Shown here piece after piece: positions 23,137 to 36,638 of a stretch of 64,000 bases of DNA. Made by a program: the position numbers and the translations under genes. Location of the stretch: positions 68,607 to 132,606 of the forward strand of contig QLIY01000348.1 of assembly GCA_003260075.1 (NCBI GenBank), in the 5' to 3' direction. The number at the start of each line of letters is the position of its first letter. The first letter of the stretch is position 1. The notes under the pieces were generated by a model. The model was given only the letters and a program-made list of their open reading frames with translations, was not told where the DNA came from and ran no database searches. The DNA comes from Phallusia mammillata (taxonomy: Eukaryota; Chordata; Ascidiacea; Phlebobranchia; Ascidiidae).

Positions 23137-26100
23137 CGTATTGGACTTCCGAATAGGTTTTCACTTGCGCTCTGCTTGAAAAATTATATGGGCGTGCGAC
23201 AAATGGAAATTAAACTTGACAGTCCCGGAAAAAGCGGCACAGTTTCTGTTGACTTAACCGTTATGCTGGTTGCATTTTGGCGTCGCCGGCCGATTTCAGG
23301 AAATGTTTTTGACCGAGCCCCGCTGAAATGTAATTTATCACATATGCTGCTGCCGTGCAGTTCAAAAGTAGAAACAGTGCATTTTTAAGAGAACTCTGCA
23401 TACCTTTAGTAAAGGAAAATTGGGCGCTACTACGACAAAACCGAATGTTTTTGTCTTGTGACGTTTACATTTTTTCCACTTGACACATCAGGTAACTTCA
23501 ATCAACCGCATAAACGTCCTTTAACCCAGGGAGTCGGAACTAAATCCTAACCCGCAAACAAGTTTGAACGGTTAAACTTCACTAAAACTGAGCCGAACCG
23601 AACTGTAAATTTCATTTTTTTAAAACCTGAACCGGGGTTAAACCCTATGTTTTGTTTGGTTTTGAACTCCAACTGGAACCGAACCAGTCAAAAAGGGAGG
23701 TCTGAACGGGGAATTTTGCCCGAACCGGCACAAACTAGATAATATATATATTTTGAACATGCACCGAACCCAAACCCCTAAAAACAATAGAAAGTGAACC
23801 TGAACCGAACCCGAACTCATATAACAAGTGGTTTGGCTCCTTGTGTTTGACACACAAAAGTAAACGTGCAACGAAGCAGACCTTTAAGTGGCCAACGCTG
23901 CCATTACGAGGGGTTCTACCTCCCTCGCCTGATTTGGCAAACGAAACCACCAGGAACGAGGAATGCGCGAATGGGGCTGGTAAACAACTGACAAACACAT
24001 GAATCAACGGCAATCCTCACGTAAATAGTTTACTACATGACCTAATATAGCCACTGATACCTTGTTACTTTGTTGTGGAGTGCTGGTCGACTGCATAACA
24101 TCAGTGCCTGTTTGGTTAAATGAGCCGGCGAGTTCGGACTGTGCAGAAAAATCGGCATTCGGCGAGTACATGACCTCGGCCGGGCGTGACAGTGTTCCCA
24201 CGGAGCTGACAGTTTTCACTTCAACGAGGAAGTTTCGAGTCAAGTCGAGGTCACCCAGGATCGCCTGTAATTCATTTTTTGGCAACCGTCACTAACAGTT
24301 GTCTGCTTGACAGCTTGCTGCTACAAATTTGTCTTTTGCCAGTGGTTGCCACCGTCGGCGCGTTTAAGCACAAGGGAACACTGATACCGATGGTTGATGG
24401 CCTGCCTGATATGGAGCAATGAGTTGATTGGGCAAAAGCATTTTTTTCAACGTCAAGATTACTATCCGTTACGCAAACACACGTCAGAACCCGATTTAGC
24501 ATGATAAGTTTTTATCTGATTGAAATCATGCCACATACACCAAGGTTGTATATGCGAAAACACGTTTCCTAAACGTTATTGAAATTTGATTCATTTTCCA
24601 AAAATAATGTTCTACGAAGGTGTTGATAGGTAAACGACAGAATGCACACAAAATTGCGCAAGTCGGCATGTTGTTTGGACAAAATACATGTTGTTCAGTA
24701 AAAGAAAAAAGCCTTGAAGTCGCACAGTGCTTGCTGATCTCATTGTAACATTGAAGTGGATTAAAAGCTAAAACTGGCGCACATGGGCGTGGTACTTGAA
24801 CATGCTAAAAGCGGTGATGCGAGTATCTCATAGCCTCTCATTAGTTAGGAAATCCGATAATTATTGTCTGATGCAACACCAGATAAAGAGCAAACGTCTG
24901 TGAGATGCCTCAATGTATATTGCTTATTGCACTTCAAAGAGAACCCGAAACGAAACCCAGAGATTTGTCAAGTTCAGAAGCGGTAACAGTTGGTTCACTT
25001 GTTTTTCATTTTAGATAACGAGGCAAAGTATGCCAAATATTTGGCAACATTACAATTATTTAACTTCTTAAAACTTTTTTTTCAACACATCCCTACACTA
25101 GTGTACGGTGGTTTTAGTCTGTTTTTAATCAAATAGGGTTTAGATTTGAAGTATTTTCGAAGCAGTTTGGTTTGTCAAACGAAATATTGCTATATGAAAC
25201 AGTATACACGGATCTGTTTGTAAGTTTATTGAGAAAATTAACAGCCCAAATACACGTAAAAAGCGACGTGTTTTATTATTAAAACGTTTTGGCAAAAATA
25301 TGATCATATCACTGAAATTAGCATGAGCCGAAACGTTTGAATGATAAAGTATGTCGCTTGGTTACATCTTTTAGGTCGTTATTTTCCCTATTTAATCTTG
25401 CTATGTTATGAAACACAAATTGCTAATGATTTAACCTTGTTAGAGTAGGCGCCAGAAATCTGTACTCGTCTCTCCCCGTCGATCGATATTTCGTATCCAA
25501 TCACTGGGATTCCGTTGCTTCTGGAAATCTGTATGAGAGAGGCGGTTAAGATCAATGTTAAGTGATATCGGCCCAGACACGTTAATTCAATTGTATTCGA
25601 TCGTAAAGGACGACATACCACGCTACAGACAGATATTAGCCCTAAAATGCAATAAGGTTTATTTAGGAGAATTACACCTTACGGGTTTTAGCTCGTAGTT
25701 GGACTTTGTCTTTTCAGATGTTGATATACTAATACCGCACCTTTACCCAAAGATCTTACTCTGATATGTGATAAGCTATCGTCGCACAAGGTAATACGTG
25801 TTCGCCGAAGGCGGTCACTCTGCATTAACACACACCATATCAAGCACAGGCGGCGTCCAGCTGATAATCATACTCTTCTGTCCCATTGTCTTCTCGATCA
25901 CCACAAACGTTGGACTTCTCGGCGAAGAGAGGACGCGCGGTGGCGCTAAAGTGCGCTCAGTGCTGGCGTTCTTGTCACGCTTGCTACGCCTCTTCAATGA
26001 CGAATGCTCGTCTCTGCGTGGTGGCAAAGAGGAAGAGCGGCGGGATTGCTTTTCAGGCAAGAGCAATGGAGTACTTGACCGGACATCGATGTCCAAATCG

Positions 26101-29100
26101 CGGCTGATTGGCAGCACGGGGCTGATGCTGCGCCGCGATGACCTGCCGCTACTTCTTCTGGACCTTTCTAAATGACGTTTGCTCGGTGGTTCCTCTCCTT
26201 CGGCGCCTTTTTCGCTTGAGCGCGACTTCGGCTTCCTTGGCCCCCCCCCCCATGAACGAAGGGGAATAAGATGTCGCTGATCGACAACCGTCATCGTCAA
26301 TGGTCGCGGCCCGTCTGTCTTCGCCACGGTTTTCCTGGTATTTTGCCGTTGAAGAGGAATACGGTTTGGTGGAACTAAGCGGCGGCTGATTTATGTCACG
26401 TGCAGACGAATCGAACGAATTTGATCCCGCAGTCGATTTACTTGACCGAGAAACCCTAAACATGCAAAAAACGAATTTTGCCGGTGTAATTTTTACCATA
26501 CTATGTATGTGCGAAAGGTTGTTGTTACCTGTCGATCTTGTCGGCCACTAACAGATGAGCTTGTTCGAGTTTTCGATACAAATCAACTATCTTCTCAGGA
26601 CTTGAGCAGGGACTCTGGAAATAAAATGTATGCACCCAAGTTCGACCCAATTATTGTTAAGTCAAAACTTTATTCGACTGTACCTTTTTCTTTTTCGACT
26701 TTTCCTGTACGAACGCTTGCATTCCTTCGACCTGTTCAGCGGCCACAAGGTGAGCTAGAGGCACGAAACCAATCTTACCCCTAACCTCAGCAAGTTGATA
26801 AAGCTGTAAAACGTGTTTATCCGTTTGAGTTAAAGTTGCGCAATTTAAGAAAAAATATGTATTTCGGATCAACTTTAATGAGTCATGTTGTACAAGTGTT
26901 ACAAAGGGCACGAAAAATATTAAAACACAATTATCATACCTTTCCGTCCCCTCGCTTGTCTGGGTTACCAATAGCAACCACCGTGTCGCCAGCCAACACA
27001 GGTAGATCAGGGAGTAAGGAATGTGTTACTGGCGCTGTGGGGTCATCGTCTGAACGCGCCGAGGGGGCGTAATCCCTTTTGGCTACGAATATCCGATGAG
27101 TGGGCGGAGAAGGTGGTGACTTGCTGGATTTTTCCGTAAGCGAGCGAATGAGGGCAGAAGAAGGTCGCGGAGGTGAAATAAATTCTTTAAAAAAGGTGAA
27201 TTTGTGTTGAAAAAAGTCCGAAGTTATGCTTTTGCCATTAGTGGTATTTTTTGAACTTTTAATGAAATGTCGGGGTGTCTGAATTAGCCATGTAAACATC
27301 CAGACAATAATGGTTTCAAGCTTTGGTGGATGAGTGATCCAGGTCAATGATCAAAATACGGAAATAGGTATTGTTAGTCAATACAACTTTTATGAGGTTG
27401 GCAATGAACCATATAGTACTTTACAAAATACTCACCGTTGCTTTTTCCTTTTTCGTCCTTTGAAGTTGTTGCAATCAAACTGTCTGCGTCCGACCAATCG
27501 CTATCCACCACGTTAGTGCGAATCAACGAATCAGCTTTCGCTAACATTTGATCCAAGCCGACCGATGACGCAACTGAAACGTCATCATGCGATTCGCTTA
27601 CGTCATCGCTGACGTCGTGCTTTTTCTTTCGAAGTTTTAATACCAGTTTAGCCAGAAGCTGATCGCGCTCCAAACATTTGCGTTTAAGCTGAGATACTTT
27701 GGCCTGAAATTTACAAAAGCTTTAACTTGCGGTCGGAACATAAATTGTATTTCTTTGGACTGCATTCACTTCTTTTCGAGTTTTAAAGGCATTGACTTGG
27801 TAAATGTTTGGTACGTTACAAATCTAACAAACTAAGCAGTGTTCAAGTATGAAACTATTGTTAATGTACCTTTTCGGGAGCTAATGCAAGCTCGGCGTCA
27901 TGTTTCTTTAAAACAAGACTGGTAAACTAAAAAGCACAAATTGAAAGGGTTAGTGCAAACGGGTTAGTTGAACACACAAAATGCGAACTGTAACTAAGTT
28001 ATGAAATAAAATGACTCTCGTTAGTTTATGTCAAAGCAAAATCTAACATTTCGTTCTACAACAGCAAACGAAAGACGCCAACAATAAGCAAGAACTCACG
28101 TTGCCTGCTACGTATTCAAAACTGTCTTTGATGCTACAAAGTTGGTCTTTATCTGCTGGAGAAAGTTCGACAATTGAGGGCGATGCTTCAACCGATTTCG
28201 ATTTTCGCGGCGTTGAAGCTAACTCACTGGCTGAAGTGTTAGCTGACGGAAGCTGTAATTCGCGCAATGGGGAAGACGGTTTCTATGCAATATGGAAAAT
28301 AGTTACAACGAAGTATGAAGTATGAAATTCGTATATCTGTAGTGATCTGACCTTCAGTACATTTATATGTACTTGAATTGAATAGCTCAACAAACCGTGT
28401 TTTTATTACGAGTTTCGATCGACCACTCGTGAAACTAATGAAGTGAATCTTCTACAACATGGGCGAATAGAAAGTACTATCCGTAAAATATAATAAATTC
28501 AGCGTTTCTTTTTTCTTTCCTTGTTGCCACCGCCATGTAAGAAAACAAGTAAAATGAAGTAGTCCGATACATATGTCTCAAGTACAGATTGAAAACCTTA
28601 ATTACTGATAGTATTCGAAGACAAAGTTGTCGAAATTGAAACAAAGACTGCACACCGAAGGAAAACAATCTCTTACTCTTTCTTTGTTTTCATGTTTTAA
28701 AACTTCAATGTTTTCCTTGAGCTTTGCGTTTTCAGCCTCGACTTCCTCTTTGTCAAGCAGATGCGCTTGAAGAAGAGCGCTTCTTTCCCGAGCCTCTTCC
28801 GCTTTTCTATTGGCTGCAGCAGTCTGCGCGCGAAGCGTTTCGAGGTCACGTGTCACTTTATCTACTTCTTTCTGTTTCTTCTTTAATGTGGCATAACTGT
28901 GCGAAGAAAGTTGGTTAAATCGTGTAACACTAAAAAATATAAACATGTTGTTTTATTGTGGCCATTTTTGACATGTAGTTTGTAAATAACACAATATACT
29001 TTAAAACCCAACGTTTAAACGGCTATTATTAATTGATTCTATTATTAGTATTAAACACTTGGCAATCAGTTTTGTCAAAAATATAGAGCAGGGGTTTTTA

Positions 29101-32100
29101 ACCTGGGGTGCACGCACCCCCAAGGGGTGCGAGAACTGTTCCTAGGAGGTGCGTGGATGCTGAATCATTAAGGTTGGTTAGGTCTATTCTATTTAAGCAA
29201 TTACAAAAGGGGGAGCGAAAATTGGTTAGTGATTTGAAAGGGGTGCAGCAAGGTAAAAAGGTTAAGAACCACTGATATAGAGTGTCACAAAGTCAATCTT
29301 TTATAGTTTGCTTACTTATCCTCGATGTCCTGCAAACGATCCAGTTCGCTCTCTAGCTCCGCCAAGCGTCTGCTCATGTTGCGCTTCTCACGATCTGATT
29401 GCGTCACTTCCTGAAACCACTTGCGCGCCTCTTCCCTAGCCTTCGTCACTTCCTGTACCAGCGTAGGGCGATCGTCGGGAAGAAGCGATTGCTGATTGGC
29501 CACTGCTCGGTCACGTGCTTCGAAAATGTCGGTATCATTTTGTTTGGAATCGTGTGGGGATTCCTTGCCTCTTTTTTTCTTTTCTTTACCTCTTCTTTCA
29601 GAGTCTTTAAAGTTTTGACTCGGTTGGTCGGTTTGAACAGTTTCAGCTCTTGCTTCTCTCGGTCGTTGAGAATCTGGAGGTGATGATGGTTGCCGGACCG
29701 AAGATAAAGAAGATGTGGAAGACGAAGACATACTGGTGCCTCTTTTTTGATCTTCATCTTTTGTTTTTAGTAACCCATTAGGAGAAACGGCTTCCTCTGG
29801 AATCAAACCTTCACCGATGGTTGAAGATCGCGATGGACCGATGGGATCTGTTGCCTCTAGGGTTGCGTTATTCGAAGGCACAGATATAACACTAACCAAG
29901 TCTTCTCTCATAGGATCCGTGTTATGCAGTTCAGTAAGGCTGTCACTTTTAAGGGCGACTACATCTGGTTCTTGCACACCTGTGCCAAGTCTTAGGTTTT
30001 CATCAAATTTGTCAATTGATTTTTCCTTTCCGCCCTTTTGTTTGTCGCCTAAACCAGGTACATCTTGGACTGAGTCGTCTTGCCCGAAAGGTGAGTTGCT
30101 TGGAGGGGCATTTTGTGTGTGGTCTTGAACGTCCATAGGTGAAGAAACGTTTAAGCGATTAGGACGCACATTTCCCAAGCTAACAGACTCAGAAGATGAT
30201 GATGAAGAACTGGTCTCGTCCTCTTTTTCGGGTTCAATGGGCTTAGCATCCGTTCCAATGTCTTCTGTGCTGCGATGAAGACCAACATGTGGCCAAATGT
30301 TAATCGGTTCCTTGTGAATGGGACTCTTAACAGTGGAAGCGCTTCTTGGAGTATCAAGTACATCGCCAATATCGTGCACCTTTTGTTTCGCACTTTCGAT
30401 GCCGCTGCGCAAAGGGCTTCTCATACGCTTTCCGTCGGAGTCTTCGTCAACCGATGAACTGGCTCTGACCGGTCCTGTCGACGATTCAAAAGATTCTGCA
30501 CTGCGGTGGGTTAAATCGCTTTTGCGTTGTGGCGAAGTTCTTGGGGTCGAGGAACGGGAAGATGACCGTGATCGGAACTGCATTGAGGTGTTAGGAGAGC
30601 GGAATGAGGTAATTGGTGACGTCGGCATTGAGTTGACGTCATTCAACGCTTGTCGAAGATTGTCGATTCGTTCTCGGAGGCTCGCGTTTTCCCTCTGTAT
30701 TGAAGTTAAAATCAAAAAATGGAACACAGGTCAAATATATAAGGTACAAGTAAACATGTGCTTACCTGAAGCGATTCAATTTCCCATTTCAATTTTTCGA
30801 TTTCTTTGTTCTTTTTCTGAACTTCCTTCTGCAATTTTTCGATCTCAAACTCTGATTCTTCAAGTTGATTGCATTTGTTTTTCAGATTGTATTGCTTCAG
30901 CTGAGTACAAAAACGTTATGTCGACAGTAAATTCGGTTTACACAAGCCAATTTGCAAAGTTGGGGAGTTGTGTTATCGGGGTGATTTTATAGATTGAGTT
31001 CTTAGCTGCTAAGACTTAGCATATTACGTTGCATTGTAGGTTCGTAGCAGAGTTGCAAGCGGGCTGAAATCGTGCCCCAAACAGGCCCCGACCGATTTTT
31101 TCAAAATCCAAACACGAATGAGGCCCCAAAAGTGGTGAAAATGCCGTAAAATGACGCCGCGTGTCAAGTCAGACCGAATCAAGCCGGCCCTAACCCGATC
31201 CGAAAAACCGGGACTTCGTAGAAACAACTCTGGTTCGTAGAAACGCAAATAATGTGTAATGTGTATCTATAAGAGGCGTTTTAGTAAGCTGAAGTTACTT
31301 GATCGTGTATATGCGAACCTCAATCATTTCTTGACAATCCTCGACTTGCTTCTCAAGATCCCGAACTTCCTCCATCATTTCCGTTTCCCGCTCTTTATTT
31401 TTCTTTTCCAGTTTTTTAGCTTCCTCATGATGTTGTTTCTTTACATTTTCTAGTTGATGTTGTAGCTCGTCAACCATCACGTCGCGATCTGAATTACAGA
31501 TAAATATGCGAAAATTTTTTTTGTCTGCGCTCTTACCTTAAAGTTTTGGACTACAAGGCATTTTAGATAAATCTCGAGTTATTTTAAAGTCTGCCCACAT
31601 AAACAGTGGTATTTTATACTTAAAACAGCTTACCTAACGACATTGACCCCTAGACAAAAAGTTTTTATTCGGAAGTTTTGGCATGGTGCCTTTTTTACCT
31701 TTAAGATCTTCTTCTTTTTCTTTTATCTTCGCCTTTAAATCTTCGGCTTCTTCCTCCAGTTCCAGTAGTCTTGCGTATTTTTCTCCATGGTTCGAGTTGT
31801 CGCTATCAGAATCACTTCTACTTTGTTGATCCTCATATTCACGCAGTTGTTCCCGAAGCTTCTCAGCCTGAACGACCATATAAGGAATGTTAATATTTAA
31901 AAATCTACAAAATTTTCAGCTTTATGTTTTTAAGAACGAAACGAACCATAATGTTCAAAGCTAACCAAGTGTGGTAAATTATAGGTAAAAGTGTAAGCAG
32001 TAAAGAAAAAGAGTAGCATTTTCACGTGATACTACAAATGTTAGTTCTGATGGGTGTTAAAAGAAAAAAAAACATAAAGTAAGAGCTAAAACAGAATAAT

Positions 32101-35100
32101 GTCTGTTCAACATTAAGTTGATGAAAACCATTACCGCATGCAATAGATTTATTTGTGAGTGAAGTGAAATTTATTTTGGTGCACAAAATTCAAATTATAT
32201 CAGTAAAAACCAACTTCGGCCTTGAAGTTGTCGCATTCCTTCTGCAGTTTTTGTATTTCCTCGTATTCCATCCGCTTTTTGAGGGTGAGAAGTTGTGTCT
32301 GAAGATTCATGCACCTTTTGTTCGCCATGTCCAGGTCCTGTCGGGCAAACGCGACCACGAGTTTGTGAATAGTTTGGAAAAGTAAGCAAAATGGGTGTCA
32401 GAGCCACTACATGCATTTCGATATGAAGTAGAACAATGAATCAGTAAGATTTTTGTTCAATAAGCGAATGAAGAGCTTAAAAAATAGAAGGCACCAGTAT
32501 TTAAGCGCCGTATTTTTCAAAGGCCACCTTCTAAACATGAGTGGAGCATGCAAGGGAAGACAAATTACATCAACAGGTGTAACGATATTCTGTCTCATCA
32601 AATTACTCCACACTTCCTTTTAATTTAGAATAATCCTACCTTTCTGAAAAATAATTACATTTTTAAAACCCATTTTAAAAATACTTATATACCTGTTTAA
32701 GGTCTTTTCTCTCTTGGTCCGAAAAAATCCGATTGTTTCGTTCCAATAGCGCCACCTGGCCGCGGAGTGCGCTGATTTCACGTTCCATTGCTTCTTTGTC
32801 GTCCTGCGTCATCGCTGCCCCAGCTCCGTCGAGTAGTTCCTGCGCAGCAACAGTGGAAACATATAATGGGGCTTTATCTGCTAAAGCAACAATGAACAAT
32901 CGGCGACCCTTTGGCCTCGCGCTGACTTTCAAAACAAACCCGAGACACCTGTGACGGATTTATTGAAAAACTTACGGAAACTGTGTGGTGTATCTAGACA
33001 GAATTGCTACACTGTACTTTTCTACATTAAAAGTGTATGAAGGTTATCCAACAACATTATCTTTTACTGCATGGTGTTTATACTAAGTTATGAAACGTAA
33101 TTTTACGTGAGTTTTGTCCATCAATTCTTTTATCCTGTAGACCCACATCTATTAATATTACATAAGCATTAATTCGCATATGCACAAGAAAAGAAACTTT
33201 ACACTCTTTACATACACTGCTTAGATATGCGTTTGCATCAGCCCCCCCCCCCTACTAAGTTATGAAACGTAATTTTACGTGAGTTTTGTCCATCAATTCT
33301 GTTATCCTGTAGACCCGCATCTATTAATATTACATAAGCATTAATTCGCACATGCACAAGAAAAGAAACTTTACACTCTTTACATACACCTTTTAAATAT
33401 GCGTTTGCATCAGTGGGTAAACCCACTTGGGTTATGTAGCCTAATACATTAAATGCAACAACATGTTCAGCATTTTATGTTCAAAGACTAAAACGAACAA
33501 CTTCTTACTCTCTCAAAAACACTTTTTGCCTACTGACCTGTCTCAGCATAGCGTCGATAGTGTTTCAATTATCCAAAATACCACATATCAGGCATGACTT
33601 TCTTGCATTACCAACTCGGTATACATTGAGCTGCCACCTTCGTAAAAAACTCCTATACCCGTGCTGTGTTGACTTCGCTTTAATTCGTGTTTTAGTTCGA
33701 AAATCGAATCACGCTAAACCTTGTTTGGTTGACAAATTCCCAGTTAGTCTGTGTCCGCTCAAAACGTAATGCGATGACCTTGTGTTTTTGGTTCGTGCGA
33801 GTGGCCACAGACGCTGAAAAGAAGTGTGGCGGCCCAAACTGACAAAAATAACACTAGCTCCATTATAGACTGACACACATTCAACTTTTGTTGATTGACG
33901 CAATAAATTGAGGTGAATAAATGGTTGTGCTATAAGAACTTTCACATGCTCGGTTTGTGTAAGTATTAGCATTTATGTTGTTTACATTTTATCGAAAAAG
34001 AGCTATAGTAAACATTGAATCCACGTAGACAAACTAAAGTGTATTAATACTACGCCAGACCCTTTCTTGGAGCTTCTAAGCATCTTCTCAAACCCATAAC
34101 AGGTGCTTCTCTGGCGCTGATTAACTACACTACCATAGTAGCAATAGCGTTGAAAAGCCAAATGTCATAATGTGTCTGCGGATGTGACTTACCCATCCGC
34201 CTTAAACAACAACGCATTGTCCAAATTTTCTAATTCAGGCAAAAACTATTTTCAGTAACAACGACTTGAAACGTCTTTTCATACCCAATCTTCGTTTGTT
34301 TCCTGAAATCCAAACACACCTACCTGATTTCGCTTCTTTAGTTTTTCGATCATGAGCTGGTATCCGACAATTTCACTCTGCAACGATTTTATTTGATCAC
34401 CGAGCGATGCCCCCAGTTTGGTGGCGATCGAGATAGATGGGGGTTCGGAGTCGGGGGTCGTCGTACCTTCCCCCTTTTCTGTTTGGGTCACTGGGGCTGG
34501 TATGTCGGCTTTATGCACAAAGAATAAACTTTGATAAAAACGACCTTGTGTACATTCAAGACACAAACAAACTATACCATATAAATGTAACATATTAGAG
34601 ATAGTTATGCTCGTAAGTAAAGTTTATGAGAACAGTTGCTAAAAACATATAGCTTACCTTCATTAAATCGCTCTTCGTCTGGTGCAAGTTTTTCACGTAT
34701 GATACTACGTTGCAGGAGCAAGTCGTTCGCAAGACCGTCGGCCCCTGTACCGCCACCTTGTGACTCTGGTATTGTTAACAATTCCGCCGCCAAACGAGTT
34801 GCCGAACCCGACGAGTGCGAACTGTCTATGTCCGAAACTTCATTTTCTGTGTAACAAACTACATAATAATAGCAAACTACATTTATCCTGGATCTAAGCA
34901 TTCGAAAAGTGCAACTCAACAGGGACCTACGTACGATCAAACAACTTAGTAGGCCATAAGCTTAATCCAATAAACCATTTAATTAAAGTAACCTTCTTGA
35001 CGTTTCGCTTTATTATATTTTAAGCCAGCCAAACAGGATTTTGCTTTTCAAAATGAAGAAAAATTTAATGAACGATGCTTTTTGGTGCAAAAAATATTAA

Positions 35101-36605
35101 CCCACCAGTGTCAACCACGCCGTTTGTAGCTAGTTGTCGTTGTTTTCTGGCTTTCTTTGTTTTCTTGAGTTCGCGTATAACGTCATCGAGGGAGAGTGTT
35201 TGGACGCACGCGTCGCACGACTTGGGTTTCATTTCGACACCATCCGGGGTCTGTAATACCAAGCGGTATATTGTGTCGTTGCGCCCTTTCCCACAAGCGG
35301 CCAGATATCAAGTGGTAAGCATTACAACACAAACACGGTCACTGCACTTAAATTGTGGGTAAGGTTTAAAACTATGCAACTATAGAAGATAGGTATCGCA
35401 AACACAGGATGTTTTTAGCCTTTAAAAAGTCAATATTTTGGTATTCTTCATAGTGTGCCATTCGCAAGCTTTGTAAGTTGATGACAGGTACATATCATTG
35501 TGTAGTAATTACATCGCATTCAATATTGCAAAGCGTGTTCTGTCCCATTTACTCTGCATTAAAAGTGATAGCAGTCAAAGCAAAAAATCTCAATTCAGGT
35601 TTAGTAAATGACATAAATACTCCAATGCTGCTACACTATTTTTATGGACTTAAAGCGTTAGTCCCCACGGTGCGTTTGACAAGACTTTTCAACGTTACTC
35701 TGAAAGTTAAAATTGTCTTTGGAAGAAAGAGTTTAAGACTCCGAAATAAAACATTGAATAGTAACTTTCTGGTCGAATTATGTAAACATGGAAAACAAAA
35801 TTGTACGTAGGGAACATAAATATGATACTGTCAAACTCAACATCTTATGAGCTTTTTACAACGTCCTTTAGAGTTCGGAGCAGCATAGTAAGATTACTAC
35901 AAATAAAACAAAATGGAATTCTAAGAAAGTTTTAAACAGCTGACATTAGTCGACTTCATTTACACTGTTTCGACTTCTGGTGGTTTAAAAAGTCCTAAAG
36001 TAGATAATTTTACAGTCGTCTGGTCAGCCTGTCATAGCGCTGATCCTGTGTGTTCTGAGATCTTATCTGTTCAACAATGAATATAGACCCATTTGCTCCT
36101 TTTTGTAATTTGCTGAACTTACAACTTAACTCATTTTACTCGTTGGCCTACGCCCTTTTGAATGTGGCACATCTAGAGTAGCGCTATTCGCAACAATGAA
36201 ACACAATGGCGCACATGTAAGCAAAACAAATACGCGATACGCCCATGTATGTTTCATACGACGGTCCTTTGTTGTCGCCAGCGTCCCTAAAACTATGTGG
36301 CGGCGAAGGGGCCATTTTTAAACTTAATATTGTTTTATATTCCAGACTGCCCTGCAATTAACGTTCAGTGTTGGATGATAAAGTCACCTACAAGCTACTA
36401 CAAGAAAATGAATATAAAATCTTTCATAAACTGCTGCTTTTAACGATTCTTTAAAATGTGCCTAAACAAATATCTACATGATTTAATATCTCCATTACTA
36501 AATATATTAAACTGTATGGCGCCATAAAACTGTATCAAACGTCATGTATAATTTTAACATGTAAACCAGCTACTGGATCCTTGAACCTGTGAACAAGTTA
36601 TACAT

Positions 36606-36638
<33 letters not shown>

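Noticed and set aside
23520..23850. GAACCGAACC-rich stretch considered as a transposon
   Set aside because: Word repetition is clear, but no inverted ends or target duplication could be found.
35478..35810. 110-codon + strand frame in an intron
   Set aside because: No recognisable domain, antisense to the large gene, composition like the surrounding intron.
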